From NCBI RefSeq assembly GCF_013004375.1, contig NZ_JABERI010000025.1, positions 62,001-126,000 of the forward strand: DNA of 64,000 bases, read 5' to 3'. The DNA is from Acinetobacter terrae (GTDB lineage Bacteria; Pseudomonadota; Gammaproteobacteria; Pseudomonadales; Moraxellaceae). Positions 57,746-64,000 of the stretch are shown one piece after another. The notes under the pieces were generated by a model. The model saw nothing but the letters and a program-made list of their open reading frames with translations. It did not search any database and was not told the origin of the DNA. A program made the position numbers and the translations under genes. The stretch's first letter is position 1, and each line of letters opens with the position of its first letter.

Positions 57746-58978
57746 TCAAACTGCATAACAAGTGTCTTTTAAGACCTGTAATCCGTTGGCTTGAGACATA
57801 AAGGCATCTTTTAAGGCTGCGTGTTGCTCCACTTGTTTTAAGCCGAAATTTCGCGCCCAGACTACAGGGAAAAGTTGTGTGGTTTCCATCCAGCCAATCG
57901 CAGACATGCTATGCATCATGGCATCATTCTGTCCTTTGCGATGGTGTTCATAGCGCAGTAAAGTTTGTTCATGTGCCCATACGCCACGCTTTTTGTCATG
58001 CAATAATGCATCACATAAAATGGCAGCATCTAAACAGCCAATATTTACCCCTTGCCCAGCAAGCGGATGAATTACATGTGCAGCATCGCCAATCAGGGCT
58101 AAGCCCGCTTTCACATATTGCTGTGCAGCACGTGCTTTAAGCGGGAATTGTGCCCGTGGTGTAGCTTCTAATACCTCACCTAGCATGTGATGACTCTCAC
58201 GCGTTAAAAGTGCAGTAAAAGCGGTATCATCAAGAGCTGCATATTGTTCTGCATAATCGTCAGGCAATGTCCAGACAATCGATTGCCAATAGCCGTCTTG
58301 TTCCGGCTTTAAACTGGCCATGGGTAAAAATGCCAATGGTCCGGTTTCAAGGAAAATCTGACGTGCCACATGCTGATGCGGCTGTGCAGTTCGAATGGCG
58401 CAAGTCAAACCTGCCTGCTTGTAATCAAGGATATCCAGATCAATAAAGGCTTGTTCCCGAACAAATGAGTTTGCGCCATCGGCACCAATCACCAGTTTGG
58501 TTTTAAGCGCTGTACCATCCGCCAAGTGAATGTGCCAAACGCCGACACCTTGTTCTACGCGTATGACTTTGACTTGAGTGCGGTAATCTTGCAGCTGTTG
58601 CAGCATTTTTTGCTGAATGGCTAAATTCAAAACACTCGGCTCAACCATCGAACCTAACGTATGTTCAGCACTGGGTGTGTTTTGGCTAGATTGTCCAAAA
58701 TTAATTTCACCGTAACCATTTTTATTCCACACCTGCATGCCGCTATAGGGCATCTGACGGGCAAGATTTTCCCAGACATTCACCGTTTTAAGCAAATGAA
58801 TGGTGGCTTGGCTCAGTGCCAAAACACGCGGATTTGCAACAGAAAGAACTTTTTGTTCATCTAAAATAGGTGCAGCATCGAGTACAGTCGCCTGAACACC
58901 ACCTTGCGCAAGCAGCAATGCGGTTAAACCACCCACCAAGCCACCGCCAATAACAACAACATCTAGAACATCACTCAT
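57746..58978 (-). CDS. UbiH/UbiF/VisC-family FAD monooxygenase (ubiquinone synthesis)
   Basis: 410 residues. GGGLVGGLTALLLAQGG is the FAD-binding loop, ADGANSFVREQA is the GD-type NAD/FAD motif, and GDAAHVIHPLAGQGVNIG is the third motif of this family. By position after ubiH, it corresponds to ubiI (visC) of E. coli, which hydroxylates C5 of the ring, but UbiF-like specificity is also possible. It starts in an ATGA overlap with ubiH. Confidence 0.85.
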   Translation of the reverse strand: MSDVLDVVVIGGGLVGGLTALLLAQGGVQATVLDAAPILDEQKVLSVANPRVLALSQATIHLLKTVNVWENLARQMPYSGMQVWNKNGYGEINFGQSSQNTPSAEHTLGSMVEPSVLNLAIQQKMLQQLQDYRTQVKVIRVEQGVGVWHIHLADGTALKTKLVIGADGANSFVREQAFIDLDILDYKQAGLTCAIRTAQPHQHVARQIFLETGPLAFLPMASLKPEQDGYWQSIVWTLPDDYAEQYAALDDTAFTALLTRESHHMLGEVLEATPRAQFPLKARAAQQYVKAGLALIGDAAHVIHPLAGQGVNIGCLDAAILCDALLHDKKRGVWAHEQTLLRYEHHRKGQNDAMMHSMSAIGWMETTQLFPVVWARNFGLKQVEQHAALKDAFMSQANGLQVLKDTCYAV

Positions 58979-60183
58979 GCTTTTAGCCCCATTGCGTAAT
59001 TTGCCACCAATGGCTTCCCGCCCGGAATCATGTCAAAAGCAAGTAATCCAGTATTACGGATCAGTTTGAGCACAGGGTTTTGGTTACTAAAGCCACGTAC
59101 CACAGTGTCACAGAACTTGATCACACGTTGTTGATCGGTTAATCGTGCCTGCTCGTAAGCAAGCAACATGCTTGGTTCACCAATATCTTCAGATTTAGAT
59201 AATTGCTCTGTCAGAGTACGAACCAGCACATAAGCATCACGCATACACAGGTTAAAGCCCTGCCCGGCAACGGGGTGAATGGTATGTGCAGCATTACCCA
59301 TCAATACCACACGCCCGACTGCCTGTTTTTCGGCAAGGACTTGGGACAATGGGAAACTAAAACGGCGACCGGTTTTTTGGAACTTGCCTGCTCGGTCACC
59401 GTAAGTTTCTTGTAAGGCATCCAGGAAATGTTGATCGTTTTCTTCACCGAGCCATTCATACTCTGTCCCTTTTTTCACAGGCCAAACTACTGAACGACGA
59501 TATTCACCCGGTAAAGGTAAAAGTGCCAAAGGCCCAAGCGGACTAAAACGTTCAAAACCGACGTGATGATGTGGCTTCGATGTTTGTACTGTGGTCACAA
59601 TCGCGACTTGATCATAATCATGTTCATCTGCCCCAATGCCTAAAGCTTTACGGCAGAATGAATCACGACCATCGGCAGCGATCACCAGTTTGGATTTTAA
59701 AGATAAGATTTCTTCACCGCGTACAGCTTCAATATGGGCTTGATCAGCATCTTGCGTGAGTGAAGTGACTTGTACACCATCAATCAATTCAATCAGCGGC
59801 TGTTTTCTAACTTCCGTTAGAAGTACACGACCGAGCCAGGCATTTTCAATGACTTGACCAAAGCTTTCGACTTTTTCTTGTTCAGCTTTTAGTCGAGCCT
59901 TACCAAAGCTGCCTTGCTCTGTAATATGGACTTCAAGAATTGGCGTTGCGTGTTCTTGCAACGCATTCCACAAACCGAGTTCTTGATAGATTTGAACACT
60001 GCGACGTGATAACGCACTATTTCGCGCATCAAAACTGGAGTGATATGGGGCAAGATTGGCATCATCATAATTTGGGTATTTGATGGCTTCGAGCAGTTTG
60101 ACTGCAATATTTGCTTTGGCTAACATCAAAGCGAGGCTTAGCCCCACCATACCACCACCAACAATGATGACTTCTTGCTGCAT
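58975..60183 (-). CDS. ubiH: 2-octaprenyl-6-methoxyphenol hydroxylase
   Basis: 402 residues. FAD motif IIVGGGMVGLSLALMLAKA, the FDARNSALSRRS segment typical of UbiH, ADGRDSFCRKA, and GNAAHTIHPVAGQGFNLCMRD (here with GNAAH in place of GDAAH). It hydroxylates C1 of the ring in aerobic ubiquinone synthesis. In E. coli it follows pepP directly; here a DUF378 gene and about 1 kb separate them. Confidence 0.88.
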   Translation of the reverse strand: MQQEVIIVGGGMVGLSLALMLAKANIAVKLLEAIKYPNYDDANLAPYHSSFDARNSALSRRSVQIYQELGLWNALQEHATPILEVHITEQGSFGKARLKAEQEKVESFGQVIENAWLGRVLLTEVRKQPLIELIDGVQVTSLTQDADQAHIEAVRGEEILSLKSKLVIAADGRDSFCRKALGIGADEHDYDQVAIVTTVQTSKPHHHVGFERFSPLGPLALLPLPGEYRRSVVWPVKKGTEYEWLGEENDQHFLDALQETYGDRAGKFQKTGRRFSFPLSQVLAEKQAVGRVVLMGNAAHTIHPVAGQGFNLCMRDAYVLVRTLTEQLSKSEDIGEPSMLLAYEQARLTDQQRVIKFCDTVVRGFSNQNPVLKLIRNTGLLAFDMIPGGKPLVANYAMGLKA

Positions 60184-60516
60184 GTTTTGATCCTTTCTAT
60201 GCGATATCTAAAACGTCTAGATATTTATAATCTTGATTGATTTTATATTAGCTCAAAAATTTTCATTTTTATAATGAATTAGAGCTTGGCTTATAAATGA
60301 TATGAAAGTTCGGGTAAATTTCGATTCTACAACTTTCTATTGATGAAAAACTTTCAACAAGAATACATATGAACTGCAATGTCTCATCATAAAAAAACGG
60401 AGCTTAAGCTCCGTTTTTTATAAGATCAATGAGGTCAGCAAAATAAGCCGATAATATAAATTACGGAAAAATCGGCTTAATGAGGATTGAAGTTGATGTA
60501 TTCCGATCGTTGTCTG
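60184..60516. other. Region between ubiH and DUF378 genes
   Basis: No gene recognised. It contains a terminator at 60393-60419 for the DUF378 gene and should hold the ubiH promoter, but no strong boxes stand out. Confidence 0.5.
60393..60419 (-). terminator. Terminator between DUF378 and ubiH
   Basis: Palindromic stem AAAAACGGAGCTT / AAGCTCCGTTTTT with T-runs on both strands. Confidence 0.85.
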
Positions 60517-60753
60517 TTAACGCACAATTCTTGTCTGAGGCTCATGATGTACTGATTTACTTAATTTAGTTCCTGTATAGATCAAATAAAGTGCAGACAA
60601 ACCAACCAAGACATAAACAATTCGAGATAGAGTGCTCATTTCACCAAAGATTGCAGCGACCAAATTGAAGTCAAACGCACCAATTAAGCCCCAGTTGATG
60701 CCACCAATAATGGTTAAAGCATAAGCAATCCAGTCTAGAGTATTTAATCTCAT
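60517..60753 (-). CDS. DUF378 family small membrane protein (YuzA-like)
   Basis: 78 residues. Two hydrophobic segments (about 8-28 and 44-62) and the family start LDWIAYALTIIGGINWGLIG are diagnostic of DUF378. Function unknown. It has a GAGAAAAA upstream site and its own terminator, and it interrupts the pepP-ubiH order seen elsewhere. Confidence 0.88.
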   Translation of the reverse strand: MRLNTLDWIAYALTIIGGINWGLIGAFDFNLVAAIFGEMSTLSRIVYVLVGLSALYLIYTGTKLSKSVHHEPQTRIVR

Positions 60754-61204
60754 AATTTTTCTCCCGCTCTTCTTTAAGTTTATTTGAGGATCAGAGAAAG
60801 TATGAGAAGAAAAGCAGGTTTAATATGTTGCTTTGATGCTAAAAACCGATTTTCTATGTTGAATTAGTGTGATGTTATAGAATTTAAATTTTAACTTGGT
60901 TAGTTTTATTTGAGTTATTCGCGATCAACGTAAATTAAATCACCTCTCGTCTTCAATGAGTATCAATTCGAGTTGCATTAAATATTTGCAATTCTTCCTT
61001 AATCTCGTCGCAGAAGAATTAAAACGTCTCAAATGACCATATCTATTAGGAAAATCGTTATGACGAGTAACACGTGCATCCTATCCATTCACTGCATGAA
61101 TTAGGTTGATTTCTAATGAAACATCTAAAAGCCTTGCCCCAAGGATATTACATCTTTAATAAAAAAGCCGGTCATCTGACCGGCTTTTAATACTAAAAAA
61201 TCGC
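60754..61204. other. Gene-free stretch between pepP and DUF378
   Basis: No gene recognised on either strand. It holds the terminator at 61163-61189 and an inverted repeat AATTCTTC / GAAGAATT (60990-61020). A promoter for the DUF378 gene is expected near 60770-60850. Confidence 0.5.
61163..61189 (-). terminator. Terminator after pepP
   Basis: Stem AAAGCCGGTCA / TGACCGGCTTT with an A-run on the plus side, giving T on the minus strand. Confidence 0.9.
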
Positions 61205-62539
61205 TTAGGCTACTTTCGCTTTCGCCATCAACGCTTCAATATCTTCTACTGTTTTGACAACATCTTTGGTGAGTACCAGTGGGCCGTTTTCAGTGGCTAC
61301 CACATCATCTTCAATACGGATACCAATACCACGCCATTTCGCATCTACAGTTTCATCATCTGGTGCAATGTACAGACCTGGCTCAACGGTGACAACCATA
61401 CCTTCTTCATAGGCGCGCCATTCACCATCAATTTTATATGAACCAACATCATGCACGTCCATACCCAACCAGTGACCAGTGCCATGCATATAGAACTGAC
61501 GGAAAGATTCAGTACGGATAATTTCTTCAATGTCGCCTTTCATTAAGCCAAGCTCAACCAGACCTTCAACCATAATACGAACAGCAACATGATGCGGTTC
61601 CTTGTATGAATTGCCGATACGTACAGCATCAATCGCTGCAAGTTGAGCTTTTAAAATAAGTTCATATAACGCTTTTTGTTCAGGACTAAATTTGCCATTG
61701 ACTGGAAAAGTACGGGTGATATCCGATGCATACAATTGATATTCACATGCTGCATCAATCAGGACTAAATCCCCATCGTTTAGCGCTTTGTCATTTTCCA
61801 CATAATGCAGAATGCAGGCATTTGCTCCGCCACCAACAATGCTGTTATAGGCAGGCACACAACCATTTTTACCGAAGATATAATTGATTTCTGCTTCAAG
61901 TGCATATTCCATCATGCCCGGACGCACAGTTTGCATGGCACGGGTATGGGCTTCGCTACTGATGTTCGATGCAAGTTGCATCAACTTAATTTCTTTTTCG
62001 GATTTGTGCAAACGCATTTCATCTAAAATACGATCCAGCTGAATCACATTTGCAGGTGCAGAGGTACCTCGACGTGATTCACCATTTGCTTCAGCAATCC
62101 ACTTTGCCACACGCGCATCAAAATCAGCGTGCTGACCAATACGATAGAACAATTTCTGTTTATCGAGCAATTTCTCGATAATTTCTTCATCTAACAGATC
62201 GATCGCGTAAGCTTCATCTGCCTCATAATCATCTACTGCACCATCTACACCGGCACGGTAACCGTTCCATATTTCCATTTCACGGTTACGCTCGCGGCAA
62301 AACAAGCTATAGGTATAACCTTCATCAATCGACTCAAACGTCTCAATGACAGCCACTGCTTCAGGTTCAGCAAATCCCGTCAGGTAGAAAAAGCTGCTGT
62401 CCGCACGAAATTTATAATCTGCATCACGGTTACGCATAGCCACCGGACTGGTGGCAATAATCGCAATACTGTGCGGACCCATTTCTTCTGCCAGGCGGTC
62501 GCGACGTTCCTGAAAATCTGCTTGAGTCAGTTTCATCAT
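61205..62539 (-). CDS. pepP: Xaa-Pro aminopeptidase P
   Basis: 444 residues. The N-terminal AMP_N domain (RRDRLAEEMGPHSIAIIATS) is followed by an M24 metallopeptidase with its five metal ligands: two Asp in LIDAACEYQLYASDITRTF, His in HGTGHWLGMDVHDVG, Glu in VTVEPGLYI and Glu in IRIEDDVV. It removes N-terminal residues before proline in the cytoplasm. It is downstream of the YgfB gene, 76 bases away. A second ATG follows directly and could be the start. Confidence 0.94.
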   Translation of the reverse strand: MMKLTQADFQERRDRLAEEMGPHSIAIIATSPVAMRNRDADYKFRADSSFFYLTGFAEPEAVAVIETFESIDEGYTYSLFCRERNREMEIWNGYRAGVDGAVDDYEADEAYAIDLLDEEIIEKLLDKQKLFYRIGQHADFDARVAKWIAEANGESRRGTSAPANVIQLDRILDEMRLHKSEKEIKLMQLASNISSEAHTRAMQTVRPGMMEYALEAEINYIFGKNGCVPAYNSIVGGGANACILHYVENDKALNDGDLVLIDAACEYQLYASDITRTFPVNGKFSPEQKALYELILKAQLAAIDAVRIGNSYKEPHHVAVRIMVEGLVELGLMKGDIEEIIRTESFRQFYMHGTGHWLGMDVHDVGSYKIDGEWRAYEEGMVVTVEPGLYIAPDDETVDAKWRGIGIRIEDDVVATENGPLVLTKDVVKTVEDIEALMAKAKVA

Positions 62540-62615
62540 TAAGTTTACTTTTGTCTTTTATGAGTGGAGGTTATAACTTTTTAAATAGCCTGTTGTTGAA
62601 CCAGAATCGCCCGAA

Positions 62616-63245
62616 TTAGCTCGGACGATGTGGTGTAAACATTTCTACAACACTGCTTGCATCTGGTGAAGATGTATTTTTCAATTGAGGTTGAAGTTTT
62701 TTCAGCAATGGGGTTTCTGCAATTTCTACTTTCTTGCGTCCCAATGACAGGCTAACAGGAATCAAGCGCACAAATTCATACAGTTCCTGATAGCTTGCTT
62801 CGCCCTCTTCATCATCGTCAGATTCTTCAAACTCGACTGCTGCAACATCTTGAAGATGTTCAATCCATTCGACTTCATCTGGACGGATATGACCTGAAGC
62901 CAAACCGAAACCAAGTACAACCCCGGCACACCAATCTGCCAATGCTTGTACACGATCCGCAAGAACGTGTTCGTCATCGGGAAGCAGTGGTAAATAGTCC
63001 AGTTCATCGTCTGATAAAGCATGAGAAATATCTTCTGCTTCATCTGCGAGCAAATTCAGCACTTGTTCATCCAATGCCGGAATTTCAAGGGTTGCTAAAA
63101 TTTGTTGCCATTCATCGCTGGTGGGTGCCTGAGTAACACAAACAATACCCGTAAGTAATCCATGTAACTCACTTGGGCTTGAAATCTCTTCAATTTTTGA
63201 AAAATTGTGGTGCCATTCCGACCAACCTGAAATATCGTCTTGCAT
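62616..63245 (-). CDS. YgfB/YecA family protein (UPF0149)
   Basis: 209 residues. The UPF0149 pattern is present: SPSELHGLLTGIVC near the start, LPLLPDDEHVLADRVQALADWCAGVVLGFG and EASYQELYEFVRLIPVSL. In Pseudomonas YgfB modulates AmpDh3 and antibiotic resistance. The sequence is acidic. The frame opens at a TTG (63257), but the ATG at 63245 is preferred. It is the first gene of the ygfB-pepP block and is divergent from the coiled-coil gene, with 64 bases between starts. Confidence 0.85.
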   Translation of the reverse strand: MQDDISGWSEWHHNFSKIEEISSPSELHGLLTGIVCVTQAPTSDEWQQILATLEIPALDEQVLNLLADEAEDISHALSDDELDYLPLLPDDEHVLADRVQALADWCAGVVLGFGLASGHIRPDEVEWIEHLQDVAAVEFEESDDDEEGEASYQELYEFVRLIPVSLSLGRKKVEIAETPLLKKLQPQLKNTSSPDASSVVEMFTPHRPS

Positions 63246-63309
63246 TCGTTTATCCAATCTCTATACTTCGTATATATTACCTTTGTTTGCAATACTGTGC
63301 GACTACCAT

Positions 63310-63861
63310 ATGTTAGAAGAATTACAGCGTCTACAGGCGCATATTGGCGTTTTAAAAACGCGACTTACGCATTATGAAAGTGAAAATAGTGCACTCACCG
63401 CGGCAAAAGAAAATTCTGCCGAGCATCATCATGCCCAAATTGTGCAAAAGAACGGCATCATCACCAAGAAACAAGAAGAAATAGATGATCTTAGCGAGCA
63501 ATTAAGCGATGCACGCTCCCAGTTCAAGCAATTGAACACGGATGCGACTTCTTTGGCTGATCGTTATAGTCGTTTGGAAAAAAGTTGTACCGATCTTAAA
63601 AATCGTTTTCAGGAAATTCTGGCTGAACGTAATGAATTACGTGTCATTAAAGAAAAAATGCAAAATGAACAGCGTCTTGCTCAACAGGAAATTCAAGCTT
63701 TGCAGCAGGAACGAGAAAGATTGTTACAAAAAAATGAGCATGCCAAGGCCAAGGTTGAAGCGATTATTCAGCGCTTGTCTATTTTAGGGACTGCTCAAGA
63801 TCAGCACGCGCAAGAAATTCAACAACTTGCTCACCCAACAGAAGCCAATGAGGACATTTAA
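63310..63861 (+). CDS. Coiled-coil protein upstream of zapA
   Basis: 183 residues, almost entirely helical coiled coil: ELQRLQAHIGVLKTRLTHYE, then long heptad-like runs rich in Glu, Gln, Lys and Leu to the end. In Pseudomonas a short coiled-coil gene (TIGR02449) occupies this place before zapA; this one is more than twice as long. It starts at the ATG at 63310; an upstream in-frame ATG at 63205 lies inside the YgfB gene. It is cotranscribed with zapA and may act in cell division, which is inference. Confidence 0.7.
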   Translation: MLEELQRLQAHIGVLKTRLTHYESENSALTAAKENSAEHHHAQIVQKNGIITKKQEEIDDLSEQLSDARSQFKQLNTDATSLADRYSRLEKSCTDLKNRFQEILAERNELRVIKEKMQNEQRLAQQEIQALQQERERLLQKNEHAKAKVEAIIQRLSILGTAQDQHAQEIQQLAHPTEANEDI

Positions 63862-63863
63862 GC

Positions 63864-64000
63864 ATGAGTGAACAAATTGCTGTTGAATTGCGTGTATTGG
63901 GACATAATTTTCGTTTAGCCACCACCGAAACTGAAAAAGCTGATTTGGAACGTGCAGCTGAATTATTAAATGAAAAATATGATGATTTCCGTCGTAAAGC
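63864..64000 (+). CDS. zapA: Cell division protein ZapA, N-terminal part
   Basis: 45 codons are visible before the window ends. The start MSEQIAVELRVLGHNFRLAT, then ETEKADLERAAELLNEKYDD, matches ZapA (the VxILGxxxxL-type strand and the following helix), which bundles FtsZ filaments. It starts two bases after the coiled-coil gene. The position beside ygfB-pepP-ubiH is conserved in gammaproteobacteria, and 6S RNA commonly follows zapA, which would be outside the window. Confidence 0.88.
   Translation, partial: MSEQIAVELRVLGHNFRLATTETEKADLERAAELLNEKYDDFRRK

Overview
The window looks like a chromosomal segment of an Acinetobacter species (Gammaproteobacteria, Moraxellaceae). It is AT-rich. It carries a trpGDC cluster with no trpE next to it, an lldP-lldR-lldD-dld lactate operon, a ygfB-pepP-ubiH operon beside zapA, and an RNase HI-DnaQ fusion. 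These calls rest on reading the protein sequences; no database search was run.

Layout. Positions 1-5190 are the end of a decayed prophage: an M15 endolysin cut by the window edge, a holin and a tailspike on the minus strand, a lipoprotein cargo gene, a 5'-truncated ejection-protein gene, then fragments and small genes of an early region ending in an excisionase-like gene. From 5290: trpG-trpD-trpC and an Smr-domain gene, then folE, a cupin gene and a wrecked DUF4385-like gene. 10026-16060 (minus): a globin-coupled diguanylate cyclase, a DUF4105/Lnb-type protein, a DUF3015 protein, a DUF817 membrane protein and hemE. 16264-19751 (plus): an L,D-transpeptidase, a pirin and a methyltransferase. 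19982-27935 (minus): tRNA-Ser, fadH and the lactate operon, whose promoter lies between two clear LldR-type operators. 28463-33056: argG, a membrane diguanylate cyclase, pyrC, rnt and the first of four tRNA-Glu genes. 33057-38183: the other three tRNA-Glu genes, interleaved with two paralogous amino-acid permeases and an alpha/beta hydrolase.

38317-50851: a glutathione S-transferase, an Old Yellow Enzyme-like reductase, a yejABEF-type peptide ABC transporter (minus), an MltD-type transglycosylase with eight LysM repeats (minus), and divergently the rnhA-dnaQ fusion. 50977-57239: a FimL-like gene, nudC, then (minus) an esterase, a BON lipoprotein, a YraN protein and an LpoA-like gene, divergent from rsmI. 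57321-64000: a SutA-like acidic protein, two ubiquinone hydroxylases, a DUF378 protein, pepP, a YgfB-family gene, and divergently a coiled-coil gene followed by zapA, which runs off the window.

How the genes work together: trpGDC makes indole-glycerol phosphate; lldP, lldD and dld import and oxidise both lactate enantiomers under LldR; YraN, the LpoA-like protein, the BON protein, MltD and the L,D-transpeptidase act at the cell envelope; ubiH and its neighbour serve ubiquinone synthesis. I did not find a clear new defence or mobile system. The most unusual points are the prophage rearrangement junctions, the rnhA-dnaQ fusion, the tRNA-Glu array with compensatory acceptor-stem changes, the three-palindrome element between lldD and dld, and the 12-base gap between the lpoA-like and rsmI start codons.
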